64,000 bases of DNA from Sphingobium sp052327305 (GTDB lineage Bacteria; Pseudomonadota; Alphaproteobacteria; Sphingomonadales; Sphingomonadaceae), in contig NZ_CP182486.1 in the NCBI RefSeq assembly GCF_052327305.1, positions 1,364,001 through 1,428,000 on the forward strand, read 5' to 3'. This document shows, one piece after another, positions 18,192-27,039 of this stretch. Made by a program: the position numbers and the translations under genes. Position 1 is the stretch's first letter. Every line of letters begins with the position of its first letter. Below the pieces are notes generated by a model. It saw only the letters and a list, made by a program, of their open reading frames with translations. It ran no database searches and was not told where the DNA came from.

Positions 18192-18800
18192 TCATTCTCT
18201 GTCGCCGCGCGGCTTCCACACGGCCAGCCGCCAGACATAGGTAATGACGGCAAGGACGATGCACGCCGTGGTGACCGGTCCCAGATATGTGTCGATCTCC
18301 GTCACCGCGCTGCCGAGCACCCAGCCCGCCGCGACGAGGATGATGTTCCAGATCAGCGCGCCCGCGAAGGTCCAGCCGAGAAAGCGGAACAGCCCCATGC
18401 GGAAAAGACCGGCGGGCAGCGAGATCATCGTGCGGAAGGCGGGCATGAAGCGGAATATGAAGACAGCATATTGTCCGTAACGCTCGAAAATGCGGTCGAG
18501 ATGCTCGACATCGCGCCACTCCATCGTCAGCCAGCGGCCGTGGCGATCGACCAGCGGCTTCAACCGCTCGAACCCAAGCAACCGCCCCACGAAATACCAG
18601 CTGAGGTTGCCCACCGTGGTGCCGACCGTTCCGGCGAAGAGCAGCGGCAACCACTCCATGCGCCCCTGCGCGACGCGGATGCCGCCAATGCCCATGATGA
18701 GTTCGGAAGGGATGGGCGGAAACACATTTTCCAGGACCATGAGGAAGGCGATTCCCCAATAGCCGCCGCTATCGATGAGGCGAATCACCCACTCGGTCAT
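18192..18800 (-). CDS. DedA family membrane protein
   Basis: A 202-residue membrane protein of the DedA/VTT family. ENVFPPIPSELIMGIGG near residue 24 is the conserved DedA re-entrant motif with the acidic residue and prolines, and RFMPAFRTMISLPAG carries the conserved arginines and glycine of the second half. Members act in undecaprenyl-phosphate or phospholipid translocation and support membrane potential and drug tolerance. It lies 33 nt after gshB on the same strand. Confidence 0.92.
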   Translation of the reverse strand: MTEWVIRLIDSGGYWGIAFLMVLENVFPPIPSELIMGIGGIRVAQGRMEWLPLLFAGTVGTTVGNLSWYFVGRLLGFERLKPLVDRHGRWLTMEWRDVEHLDRIFERYGQYAVFIFRFMPAFRTMISLPAGLFRMGLFRFLGWTFAGALIWNIILVAAGWVLGSAVTEIDTYLGPVTTACIVLAVITYVWRLAVWKPRGDRE

Positions 18801-18833
18801 CGCGGCTGATCCGTCATGGCAGTGGGTTGCGGA

Positions 18834-19796
18834 TCAGGCGGCGCGCGCCGCGAGACGCCGCTCGACCGCGTCCCAGATCATTGCGCCGCTGTCCGTGCCG
18901 TTGAAGCTGTCCATCGCGACGATGCCGGTGGGCGAGGTTACGTTGATCTCCGTGAGCCACTTGCCGCCGATCACGTCTATGCCGACGAACAGAAGCCCGC
19001 GCGCTTTCAGCTCTGGCCCCAGCGCAGCGCAAATCTCATGCTCCTGCGGCGTCAGCTCGGTCTTGGCGGCGGAGCCCCCGGCAGCGAGGTTCGAGCGGAT
19101 CTCGCCCTTGCCCGGTATCCGGTTGATTGCGCCGGCCACCTCGCCGTCGACCAGCACGATCCGCTTGTCGCCTTGGGTTACGTCTTTGAGGAAAGCCTGC
19201 ACCATGAAAGGCTCGACCCACATCTCCCCGAAGAGTTCCACCAGCGCCGCGAGATTGCCGCCGTCCGCGCCAATGCGGAACACGGCCGAGCCGGCATTGC
19301 CGTAAAGCGGCTTCACCACGATCTCGCCGTGCTCGGCGAGGAATGCGCGAGTCTCGGCCAGACTGCGGGTAATGATGGTGGGCGGCATGAACCGCGCATA
19401 GTCGAGCACGAAGAGCTTCTCCGGCGCGTTGCGCACGGCGGCAGGATCGTTCACCACCAGCGTCTCGCGCCCGATGCGCTCCAGCAGATGCGTCGCGGTG
19501 ATGTAGTTGAGATCGAAGGGCGGGTCCTGCCGCATCCAGACGACATCGACATCGCGACCGAGATCGAGGCGGACGGGATCGCCCAGCCAGCCGAAATGAT
19601 CGCCGGGTATACGCTGAACGCGCACTTCGCGCGCCTGCGCGAACAGGCGACCATCCGCCCATGTCATATCATCGGGGCGGTAATGATAGAGCCGGTGGCC
19701 GCGCGCCTGCGCCGAGACGATGATATGAAAGGTCGAATCCCCGCCGATCTTGAGCGTTTCCATCGGGTCCATCTGGAATGCGACTGTGAGGGGCAT
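18834..19796 (-). CDS. gshB: glutathione synthetase
   Basis: ATP-grasp ligase that adds glycine to gamma-glutamylcysteine. The 320-residue protein begins MPLTVAFQMDPMETLKIGGD, the classic GshB N-terminus, and shows VVKPLYGNAGSAVFR (ATP-binding glycine loop) and the C-terminal GIDVIGGKWLTEINVTSPTG. The start at 19796 has GGGAGA upstream; the frame extends 9 codons further. The gene is followed by dedA and preceded by a palindromic repeat region. Confidence 0.97.
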   Translation of the reverse strand: MPLTVAFQMDPMETLKIGGDSTFHIIVSAQARGHRLYHYRPDDMTWADGRLFAQAREVRVQRIPGDHFGWLGDPVRLDLGRDVDVVWMRQDPPFDLNYITATHLLERIGRETLVVNDPAAVRNAPEKLFVLDYARFMPPTIITRSLAETRAFLAEHGEIVVKPLYGNAGSAVFRIGADGGNLAALVELFGEMWVEPFMVQAFLKDVTQGDKRIVLVDGEVAGAINRIPGKGEIRSNLAAGGSAAKTELTPQEHEICAALGPELKARGLLFVGIDVIGGKWLTEINVTSPTGIVAMDSFNGTDSGAMIWDAVERRLAARAA

Positions 19797-19834
19797 TGAT
19801 TTTACGTCTCCCTTGAACGGCAATCATCACCCAT

Positions 19835-19964
19835 CCGTTCATCCTGAGTAGCCATTGAGGCCCTGAGCGTGTCGAAGGGCGAAATGGCGTATCGAAGGCT
19901 CCGCATAGATGGCCCCTTCGATACGGGTCTTCGACTATGCTCAGCCCCTACTCAGGGCGAACGG
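19835..19964. repeat. large imperfect inverted-repeat element
   Basis: A 130-bp palindromic element fills most of the gshB-yraN gap. Outer arms are CCGTTCATCCTGAGTAG (19835-19851) and CTACTCAGGGCGAACGG (19948-19964), which pair with few mismatches; inner parts around GAGCGTGTCGAAGGG and CTTCGACTATGCTCAG also pair. The composition is that of the dispersed intergenic palindromes common in Sphingomonadaceae genomes. Confidence 0.8.
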
Positions 19965-19981
19965 TGAGGATTGGAGGAGTA

Positions 19982-20344
19982 TCACCCTCCATGCCAGACA
20001 TTCTCCAGATGGCGAGGCGGACGGCCCGGCGCAAGCAGCATCACATCGATCCGCATATCGTCGCCCGGACGGAGATAAAGATGAGCGAGGCTTTCCGCCG
20101 CCGCCGCGACACGCGCCAGCCGCCGCTCGTCGATCGCGAGATCGAGCGCTTCGCCCGATGCCCGCGCCTTCACTTCGATGAAGGCAAGCATCGCCCCACG
20201 CCGCGCGACCAGATCCACTTCTCCGGCCCGCGACCGCACCCGACGATCGAGAATCGACCAGCCCTTGAGGCGCAGCCACCAGGCCGCGAGCCGCTCGCCC
20301 TGCCGGCCCTTGCGCTCCGCCGCCAGCCGGGCGGGCGACTTCAT
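19982..20344 (-). CDS. YraN family (UPF0102) nuclease-like protein
   Basis: A 120-residue protein of the YraN/UPF0102 family with a predicted Holliday-junction-resolvase-like nuclease fold. The core motif is intact: GEVDLVARRGAMLAFIEVKA holds the D...E-V-K residues of the nuclease site, and GERLAAWWLRLKGW is the usual N-terminal helix. It overlaps the rsmI stop by ATGA and so is coupled to it. rsmI-yraN beside a PBP activator gene is a widely conserved cluster. Confidence 0.93.
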   Translation of the reverse strand: MKSPARLAAERKGRQGERLAAWWLRLKGWSILDRRVRSRAGEVDLVARRGAMLAFIEVKARASGEALDLAIDERRLARVAAAAESLAHLYLRPGDDMRIDVMLLAPGRPPRHLENVWHGG

Positions 20345-21180
20345 TCAGCCTCCCGCAGTTCGAGCGCGCGGGCATAAAGCGCCTTGCGATCCACCCCGAA
20401 GCGCCGCGCAACCTCGCCCGCCGCCTTCGAGACCGGCATGGTCTTGAGCGCCGTGACCAGCGCATCCTCCACCTCATCCTCTGAGGCGGGCGGTGCCTCA
20501 CCGGGAGGCGCCACGACGATCACGATTTCGCCTTTCGGCTCACGCTCGGCACAAGCGGCAGCCAGTTCGCTCAGCGAACCGTCCAGCACTGTCTCGTGCA
20601 GCTTACTGACCTCACGGGCGAGCGCCGCCGGACGATCTCCCAGAGCGCTGGCCATGTCCGCCAGAGAGGCGGCGCAGCGCGGCCCGCTCTCGTAGAAGAC
20701 GAGGGTCGCACGAAGACCCGCCACCTCAGCCAGCGCATCCCCCCTCGCCTTCGCCTTCGACGGCAGAAAGCCCATGAAAAGGAAGCGATCGCTCGGCAGG
20801 CCAGAGAGCGTGATCGCAGCAATGGCCGCGCACGGCCCAGGCGCGGTCGTCACCATGCGGCCAGCAGCGCGCGCGTCCCGCACCAGCTTGTAGCCGGGAT
20901 CGGAAATCAGAGGCGTCCCCGCATCCGACAGCAGCGCAACCGATTCGCTCGCCATCCGTTCGATGAGGCGGGCGCGAACGCGCTCGTCGCTATGGTCGTG
21001 ATAGGGGAGCATCGGCCGGTCCGATCCGGCATGGCGCAGCAGACGCGCGGAAACGCGGCTGTCCTCCACCGCGACCACATCAGCGGCCCGCAGTATCTCG
21101 GCGGCGCGAGGCGTGAGGTCGGACAAGTTGCCGATCGGCCCCGCGACGATATATAGCCCCGGCTCAAGTTGCGCAGTCAT
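20341..21180 (-). CDS. rsmI: 16S rRNA (cytidine1402-2'-O)-methyltransferase RsmI
   Basis: Tetrapyrrole-methylase-fold enzyme that methylates 16S rRNA C1402 at the 2'-hydroxyl. The 279-residue protein shows GLYIVAGPIGNLSDLT, the family signature near the N-terminus, VAVEDSR, SDAGTPLISDPGY and TTAPGPCA. The start at 21180 matches this N-terminus; the frame is open upstream across the divergent lipoprotein gene. It is coupled to yraN through ATGA overlap. Confidence 0.96.
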   Translation of the reverse strand: MTAQLEPGLYIVAGPIGNLSDLTPRAAEILRAADVVAVEDSRVSARLLRHAGSDRPMLPYHDHSDERVRARLIERMASESVALLSDAGTPLISDPGYKLVRDARAAGRMVTTAPGPCAAIAAITLSGLPSDRFLFMGFLPSKAKARGDALAEVAGLRATLVFYESGPRCAASLADMASALGDRPAALAREVSKLHETVLDGSLSELAAACAEREPKGEIVIVVAPPGEAPPASEDEVEDALVTALKTMPVSKAAGEVARRFGVDRKALYARALELREAE

Positions 21181-21191
21181 GAGGAAGTGAA

Positions 21192-22379
21192 ATGGCAGAG
21201 AGGATGCTCGGGAGCAATCGGATGAGTGCCGCCCGGCGGATCGTTGGACTGGCCATGCTCGCCTTCCTGGCCGCCTGTTCCACCGTCGTGCCGCGCCCCG
21301 ACGCGCCAAAGGCCCCGCCGCCGCGCACTACCGACCAGTCCGGCGTGATCCCCGGCCTGCCGCAGGACAATGAGCGCCACCGCGTCGCGCTGCTCGTGCC
21401 CATGACGGGGACCAATGCGGGCGTGGGCAAATCGATCGCCAATGCGACCACGCTGGCAATGCTCGACACCAAGACCGAGAAGGTCCGCATCACCAGCTAC
21501 GACACTGCCGCCGGCGCGGCAGGCGCCGCCCAGCGGGCAATCCGGGATGGCAACCGGCTGATTCTGGGACCGCTCACTGCCGAGGAAGTGCGCGCCGTCG
21601 CACCCGTGGCAAAGGCTGCGGGCGTGCCGGTCATCAGCTTCTCCAACGACGTGTCCGTCGCTGGCAACGGCGTCTTCCTGCTCGGTTATTCGCCAAACCA
21701 ATCGGTCGAGCGCGTGGTGCGCTTCGCCCGTGGCAAGGGCCTCTCGAAGTTCGCGGCGCTGGTGCCTCGTGGCGTCTATGGCGAGCGGGCGGGCGGCGCC
21801 TTCCTGCGCGAAGTGCAGGCGAGCGGCGGGACGCTGGTATCCATGGAAACCTTTGACCGGGCGCCCGGATCGGTCGCGGCGGCAATCAAGAAACTCGGCG
21901 CAAGCTCCAGCTATGACGCGCTGCTCATCGCCGATGTTGGGCGGATCGCGGTGCAGGCCGCGCCGCTCGTGCGGGCCAATGGCGGGGGCGATGCCCGTCT
22001 GCTCGGCACGGAACTGTGGAACACGGAGACCAGTCTGGGCGCGACACCGGCCCTGCGCGGCGCTTGGTTCGCCAGCGTCTCCAACGGCCTCTACCGCACG
22101 CTCTCGGGCAAATATCGCACCAGCTATGGCAGCGCGCCCTATCGCCTTGCCTCGCTGGGCTATGATTCGGTGCTGCTGACCGTGCGCGTGGCGCAGGACT
22201 GGAAAGTGGGAACGCCCTTCCCCACCGCCCGCCTCACCGATGCCGACGGCTTTGCTGGCATTGACGGCGCCTTCCGCTTCGGCCGCGACGGCATCGCGGA
22301 GCGCGCGCTGGAAGTGCAGGAAGTGACCGCCGCCGGCACCAGCATCGTGGACGCGGCGCCGAGGGGGTTCACGAAGTAG
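21192..22379 (+). CDS. penicillin-binding protein activator lipoprotein (LpoA-like)
   Basis: A 395-residue lipoprotein with a lipobox LAAC near residue 29 and a periplasmic-binding-protein-like fold (VALLVPMTGTNAGVGKSIAN, then ILGPLTAEEVRAVAPVA). It corresponds to the C-terminal domain of E. coli LpoA, the activator of PBP1A, without the TPR N-domain. Divergent from rsmI-yraN with only 11 nt between start codons, the same gene neighbourhood as lpoA-rsmI-yraN elsewhere. AGGAAG precedes the ATG at 21192; a later ATG at 21222 would still keep a signal peptide. Confidence 0.88.
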   Translation: MAERMLGSNRMSAARRIVGLAMLAFLAACSTVVPRPDAPKAPPPRTTDQSGVIPGLPQDNERHRVALLVPMTGTNAGVGKSIANATTLAMLDTKTEKVRITSYDTAAGAAGAAQRAIRDGNRLILGPLTAEEVRAVAPVAKAAGVPVISFSNDVSVAGNGVFLLGYSPNQSVERVVRFARGKGLSKFAALVPRGVYGERAGGAFLREVQASGGTLVSMETFDRAPGSVAAAIKKLGASSSYDALLIADVGRIAVQAAPLVRANGGGDARLLGTELWNTETSLGATPALRGAWFASVSNGLYRTLSGKYRTSYGSAPYRLASLGYDSVLLTVRVAQDWKVGTPFPTARLTDADGFAGIDGAFRFGRDGIAERALEVQEVTAAGTSIVDAAPRGFTK

Positions 22380-22480
22380 CGCTCGGCCTCACAGACGCGG
22401 CTTGAAGTTTTCGCGCGGAGGCGCGGAGACCGCAGATAGACGCTGGTCGCCTTATGAAGCACCCTGCCAAAAGGCGGGGA

Positions 22481-22511
22481 TGGATGCTGAAACAAGTTCA
22501 GCATGACGATG
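22481..22511. repeat. palindromic repeat unit, copy 1 of 2
   Basis: A 31-bp sequence identical to 34831-34861 in the atpA-atpG gap. It contains a 7-bp stem (TGCTGAA/TTCAGCA) with the loop ACAAG. Here it stands as a single unit in the 197-nt convergent gap between the PBP activator and transaldolase. Confidence 0.8.
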
Positions 22512-22518
22512 CTTTGGG

Positions 22519-22550
22519 GAAAAAGAAAAGGGAGGCACAAGGCCTCCCTT
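22519..22550 (-). terminator. intrinsic terminator of transaldolase
   Basis: AAGGGAGGC (22528-22536) pairs with GCCTCCCTT (22542-22550) over a 5-nt loop. On the minus strand the hairpin is followed by CTTTTCTTTTT, so it terminates the transaldolase transcript 27 nt after its stop. It could also stop readthrough from the plus strand. Confidence 0.8.
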
Positions 22551-22576
22551 CCTTTATCTCAGTCTTGGAAAATCCC

Positions 22577-23230
22577 TTACAGGATCGACTGGCCGGTCTT
22601 GGCCCAGTCCGCCTCGAACTGGGCGAGGCCCTTGTCCGTCAGCACATGGTTCACCAGCGACTTGATGACGGCCGGCGGGGCGGTGATGACGTCCGCGCCG
22701 ATCTTCGCGCACTCCAGCACGTGGATGGGGTGGCGGAGCGAGGCAGCGAGAATCTCCGTCTCGTATCCGTAGTTGTCGTAGATCAGGCGAATATCGGAGA
22801 TGAGCTGGATGCCGTCCATGCCATTGTCGTCATGCCGGCCGACGAACGGCGAGATGAACGTAGCGCCCGCCTTAGCGGCGAGCAGCGCCTGATTGGCCGA
22901 GAAGCAGAGCGTCACGTTGACCATGCAGCCGTCTTCAGTGAGCGCCTTGCAGGTCTTGAGGCCATCAATGGTCAGCGGCACCTTGACCGTGACATTGTCG
23001 GCGATCTTCCGCAGCACGGCGGCTTCCTTCATCATCGTCTCATGATCGAGCGCGACAACTTCCGCCGAAACCGGGCCGGGGACGATCGCGCAAATCTCCT
23101 CGATGACTTCCAGGAACTTGCGGCCCGACTTGTTGATGAGGCTGGGATTGGTGGTGACACCGTCCAGAAGGCCGGTCGCGGCCAGCTCGCGGATTTCGGC
23201 GGTATCGGCAGTGTCGACAAAGAATTTCAT
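22577..23230 (-). CDS. tal: transaldolase, small FSA/TalC type
   Basis: A 217-residue transaldolase of the short class (fructose-6-phosphate aldolase-like), acting in the non-oxidative pentose phosphate pathway. It starts MKFFVDTAD, continues GVTTNPSLI, and places the Schiff-base lysine in NVTVKVPLT. SPFVGRHDDNG and ITAPPAVIKSL complete the family pattern. The Met at 23230 is chosen over an upstream start because it matches the family N-terminus. It is divergent from priA (178 nt apart) and ends at a clear terminator. Confidence 0.94.
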   Translation of the reverse strand: MKFFVDTADTAEIRELAATGLLDGVTTNPSLINKSGRKFLEVIEEICAIVPGPVSAEVVALDHETMMKEAAVLRKIADNVTVKVPLTIDGLKTCKALTEDGCMVNVTLCFSANQALLAAKAGATFISPFVGRHDDNGMDGIQLISDIRLIYDNYGYETEILAASLRHPIHVLECAKIGADVITAPPAVIKSLVNHVLTDKGLAQFEADWAKTGQSIL

Positions 23231-23408
23231 GGCGAAATGGCCCCTGTGCAAATGAAATCGTGCGATGAAATCGGCCCAATGAGGATGGCGCGATTGATTC
23301 GTGCCTCTCTAGCCGGAAATGTCGGGCAAGTCAGTCGTCGCGTGGCGATGCGTGGCTTAATACCGTCGCGTCCACTCGCCGGTTTGTCTTGGCTTCCCGC
23401 ATCGCTAC

Positions 23409-25586
23409 ATGAGCGCCATGGCCCGCCTGCGCGTCATCCTGCTCAACGCCGCCCTCGGGCCGCTCGACTATCGCGCCCCGCAGGGTGTGACGGTGGCGCC
23501 GGGGCAGATCGTCATCGCGCCACTCGGCCCGCGCCCGCTGATGGGCGTCGTGTGGGACGAAGGCAGTTTTCCCGATGTGCCGGAAGTGGGCGACAACCGC
23601 TTGCGCCCGATCCTCGACATTGTCGACGTGCCGCCTATCCCCGCGCCGCTGCGCCGGCTGATCGAATGGACCGCCGACTATTATATGGCGCCGATCGCCG
23701 CCGTGCTGCGCATGGCGCTCGCTTCCGTCTCCGCGCTGGAGGGGGAGCGCACCGTCATCGAGTATCGCGCGACCGGCGTGCTTCCCGAGCGGATGACGCC
23801 GCAACGCGCGCAGGCCATCGAGCGGATCGGGGACCGGCAAGGGCTGGTCCGCGAACTGGCGACGATTGCGGAAGTCTCCGACGCGGTGGTGCGCGGTCTG
23901 GTGAAACAGGGCGCGCTGGCGGCGATCGAGGTTTCGACCGACACGCCCTTCCCCGAGCCGGACCCGGACTTCGCAACGGTCGACCTGACGCCCGAGCAGG
24001 AGAGCGCCGCCGGTGCGCTGGTCTCCGCGGTGGCTGCGCGCGCCTTCAAGCCCATCCTGCTCGACGGCGTGACCGGATCGGGCAAGACCGAGACCTATTT
24101 CGAGGCTGTGGCGCAGGCGCTGCGCATGGACCGGCAAGTGCTCGTGCTGCTGCCCGAGATCGCGCTCACTGAGCCGTTCCTCGCGCGCTTCTCGGCCCGG
24201 TTCGGCTGTGTGCCGGTCGCCTGGCATTCCGGGCTGCGCCAGACCGAGCGGCGGCGGGCGTGGCGCGCGATCAGCACCGGCGAGGCGAAAGTGGTGGTGG
24301 GTGCGCGCTCGGCGCTCTTCCTGCCCTATGCCAGGCTAGGCCTGATCGTGGTGGACGAGGCGCACGAAACCAGCTTCAAGCAGGAAGATGGCGTGCGCTA
24401 CCACGCGCGAGACGTGGCGGTGATGCGCGCGATGTTCGAGGACATACCGGCGCTTCTGGCGTCCGCCACGCCTGCGATCGAAACGCGGCATCAGGTGGAG
24501 ATCGGCCGCTATGAGGAGATCAGGCTCCCCGCCCGCTTCGGCGGTGCGGAGCTGCCCGAGATCATCGGCGTGGACCTGACGCACGATCCGCCGGACCGGG
24601 GGCGCTGGATCGCCCCGCCGCTCATGACCGCGCTCCGCGAAACGCTGGACAAGGGCGAGCAGTCGCTACTGTTCCTCAACCGGCGCGGCTATGCGCCGCT
24701 CACGCTGTGTCGCCACTGCGGCCACCGCTTCCAGTGCCCCAATTGCACGGCGTGGATGGTCGAGCATCGCCTCTCCCGCCGGCTCGCCTGCCATCATTGC
24801 GGCCACAGCGTGCCGACGCCCGACATATGCCCGGCCTGCGAGGCGGACGACGCGCTCGTCGCCTGCGGCCCTGGCGTGGAGCGCATCGCGGACGAAGTGA
24901 AGGCACTGCTGCCGGACGCGCGCACTGCCATCGTCACGTCCGACACCTTATGGTCTCCGGCGCGGGCGGCGGAATTCGTCGAGGCGATGAATGCCGGGGC
25001 GATCGACATCATCGTGGGCACACAGCTCATCACCAAGGGCTATCATTTCCCCGAACTGACGACCGTGGGCGTGATCGACGCAGACCTCGGCCTCGACGGC
25101 GGAGACCTGCGCGCAGGCGAGCGCACCTTTCAGCAGATCATGCAGGTGGCCGGGCGTGCCGGGCGCGGCGAGAAACCGGGGCGAGTGTATATCCAGACCC
25201 GGCTCCCCCAGGCGCCCGTCATCCAGTCGCTGCTGAGAGGCGATACGGAAGGCTTCTACCGCGCCGAAACCGACGCGCGCAAATCGGCTCACGCGCCGCC
25301 CTTCGGCCGCTTTGCCGCGATCATCATCAGCGACACGGATGGCGCGGAAGCCAAGGCAACCGCAGACCGGATCGGCGCACGCCAGCCGCGCATGGAGGGC
25401 CTGCGCATCTACGGGCCAGCCGCCGCGCCGCTCGCCATGCTGCGCGGCCGACACCGGCACCGGCTGCTCGTCCACGCACCGCGGACACTCGATGTGCAGG
25501 CGGTGATCCGCAAATGGCTGGCAGGCATCGACTGGAAAGCAAGCACGCGCGTTACCGTCGACATCGATCCCTACAGCTTCGTGTGA
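23409..25586 (+). CDS. priA: primosomal protein N' (PriA helicase)
   Basis: 3'-5' helicase that reloads the replisome at stalled forks. The 725-residue protein has the N-terminal 3'BD domain, the Walker A motif LDGVTGSGKTE, LIVVDEAHE, and the zinc-binding insert with four CX2C pairs (CRHCGH, CPNC, CHHCGH, CPAC) near residues 437-485. The C-terminal domain ends in VDIDPYSFV, the usual PriA end. An ATG three codons later is an alternative start. The stop overlaps the DUF1289 start (TGATG). Confidence 0.97.
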   Translation: MSAMARLRVILLNAALGPLDYRAPQGVTVAPGQIVIAPLGPRPLMGVVWDEGSFPDVPEVGDNRLRPILDIVDVPPIPAPLRRLIEWTADYYMAPIAAVLRMALASVSALEGERTVIEYRATGVLPERMTPQRAQAIERIGDRQGLVRELATIAEVSDAVVRGLVKQGALAAIEVSTDTPFPEPDPDFATVDLTPEQESAAGALVSAVAARAFKPILLDGVTGSGKTETYFEAVAQALRMDRQVLVLLPEIALTEPFLARFSARFGCVPVAWHSGLRQTERRRAWRAISTGEAKVVVGARSALFLPYARLGLIVVDEAHETSFKQEDGVRYHARDVAVMRAMFEDIPALLASATPAIETRHQVEIGRYEEIRLPARFGGAELPEIIGVDLTHDPPDRGRWIAPPLMTALRETLDKGEQSLLFLNRRGYAPLTLCRHCGHRFQCPNCTAWMVEHRLSRRLACHHCGHSVPTPDICPACEADDALVACGPGVERIADEVKALLPDARTAIVTSDTLWSPARAAEFVEAMNAGAIDIIVGTQLITKGYHFPELTTVGVIDADLGLDGGDLRAGERTFQQIMQVAGRAGRGEKPGRVYIQTRLPQAPVIQSLLRGDTEGFYRAETDARKSAHAPPFGRFAAIIISDTDGAEAKATADRIGARQPRMEGLRIYGPAAAPLAMLRGRHRHRLLVHAPRTLDVQAVIRKWLAGIDWKASTRVTVDIDPYSFV

Positions 25587-25765
25587 TGGGCGAAGTCGAG
25601 ACGCCGTGCCGCCGTCTCTGCGCGCTGGACGCGGAAAGGATTTGCACGGGCTGCGGCAGGACCATCGACGAGATCGTGCGCTGGGGCAGGATGACACCGC
25701 AGGAACGCCGGGCAATCATGGCGCGGCTGGACGCGGCGCTGGGCGACGATCCGGGCCGCGTATAA
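25586..25765 (+). CDS. DUF1289 small cysteine protein
   Basis: A 59-residue protein starting on the priA stop (TGATG overlap). It has the DUF1289 pattern: PCRRLCALDAERICTGCGR, then IDEIVRWGRMTPQERRAI. The four cysteines probably bind metal. Function is not established. Translation is likely coupled to priA. Confidence 0.88.
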   Translation: MGEVETPCRRLCALDAERICTGCGRTIDEIVRWGRMTPQERRAIMARLDAALGDDPGRV

Positions 25766-25804
25766 AAAGCAGCCGCCTCGCCGGGAAAGAAGCGAGACGG
25801 CTGC
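25764..25804 (-). terminator. intrinsic terminator for the Ala/Pro-rich protein gene
   Basis: GCAGCCGCCTCGC (25769-25781) pairs with GCGAGACGGCTGC (25792-25804) with one internal mismatch. On the minus strand the stem is followed by TTTTTAT. It serves the minus-strand gene ending at 25830 and may also close the priA-DUF1289 transcript. Confidence 0.75.
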
Positions 25805-25829
25805 GCCCCTGCGACGGGGAAGCTCAAAA

Positions 25830-26939
25830 TCAGCGTGTGGCGGGACGCCAGTTGATCCGCTGGCCCTTACCCAGCTTGCCGAAGTCCACGACCTGCTCAC
25901 GCGAGGCAGCAGGCTGGGGCGACGGCGCCATGGCCGCCACGGTACTGCTTGCGGGCGCAGCCTGCGGCTGCCCGTTGCCGGCCTGACGGATCAGGAACTG
26001 CGCGCGGCGCAGACGCTTGGTGCGCGTGAGGAAAGGGTTCTCCGCGCTCGGCGCTTCCGCAACCATGCGCTCCAGTTCGCCCTCTCGCGGCGCAGGATTC
26101 GCAGCGCGGACAGTCGAGCGCTCCAGTCGCGTTTCGCGATCGGCCTGCGCCATCGCCATGGCAGGCGTTGGGACAAACACATCCTGCGGAGCACGAACAA
26201 CGGTGGCCGCCACGGGAGCGGCGGGCGTGACGACCGTTCGCTCAGACAGGCTCTCATCATATGAAAGCTCGTCCGGAACCTTGCGACGACGGGTCGCGAC
26301 CAGACCGGCGCCAAGGATCACAATGGCAGCGCCGCCGCCAAGCATCCAGTAGACGGAGCTGTTGTCCGCCACCACCGGAGCGGGCGGCGTTGCGGCACCC
26401 GTGGCGATCGGTGCGGGGGTCGTCACCACCGGATCGGAATTAGCCGGCTCAGTGGGCGCCGGGGCTTCGGCAACGGTCGCGGTGAGAGCAGTCGCAGCAG
26501 CGGCCTTCACCGAATCGGCTGAAGCGCGCGCCGTGGTTGCAGCGCTCTGGGTCTGGGCGGCCGCAGTCCGGCTGGACGCGCGGGCCTCCTCACGCGCTTG
26601 GGTGGCGACACGCGCCGGTGCGGTCTCAGCAGGCGACTCGCTGGCGACCGAAGGCGTGCTCTGCGCCACGGACGTGGGCAGGCTCGGCAACGGAATAGTC
26701 GCTGTAACAGCAGGGGTTGCAGGAGCAGCGCTTGGCGCGCTGGGCGTCATAGCCGGGTTAATGGGTGCCTGAGTCGTCAGCTCCGCGGTCGGCGTAGTCG
26801 AAGCGGGAGCGGCCGGCGCTGGGGCAACGTCCGGAAGCACCGGCGCTGAGACCTGACCGATCGACGGAGTGGCGGAAAGCGCCATGACAGCGGCAATCGC
26901 GGTCAGCGCTGGGCGGCGAGGGGTGAGTGCGTATCTCAT
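25830..26939 (-). CDS. Ala/Pro-rich single-pass membrane protein, unknown function
   Basis: A 369-residue protein with a signal peptide (ALTAIAAVMALSATPSIG), a low-complexity Ala/Pro/Thr region from about residue 30 to 190, one transmembrane helix (YWMLGGGAAIVILGAGLVAT, about 200-220) followed by RRRK, then a cytoplasmic part. The conserved-looking C-terminus includes NPFLTRTKRLRRAQFLIRQ. The layout is a long extracytoplasmic linker anchored by one helix. The ATG at 26939 is preceded by GAGGG. I do not recognise the family; it ends in its own terminator and stands alone. Confidence 0.7.
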   Translation of the reverse strand: MRYALTPRRPALTAIAAVMALSATPSIGQVSAPVLPDVAPAPAAPASTTPTAELTTQAPINPAMTPSAPSAAPATPAVTATIPLPSLPTSVAQSTPSVASESPAETAPARVATQAREEARASSRTAAAQTQSAATTARASADSVKAAAATALTATVAEAPAPTEPANSDPVVTTPAPIATGAATPPAPVVADNSSVYWMLGGGAAIVILGAGLVATRRRKVPDELSYDESLSERTVVTPAAPVAATVVRAPQDVFVPTPAMAMAQADRETRLERSTVRAANPAPREGELERMVAEAPSAENPFLTRTKRLRRAQFLIRQAGNGQPQAAPASSTVAAMAPSPQPAASREQVVDFGKLGKGQRINWRPATR

Positions 26940-27039
26940 GCACAATCAACCCTCGCCCTCGTTCCTCAGTTGCGAGCGCGACTCGGAAAGAGCGACGAAT
27001 CGTTATGCGCAAGCCGTCAAGCTGAAACATTGAGTAACT

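Noticed and set aside
22454..24172. Long plus-strand open frame crossing transaldolase and the 5' part of priA.
   Set aside because: It is antisense to transaldolase and out of frame with priA, and its second half is Arg/Ala-rich shadow sequence.
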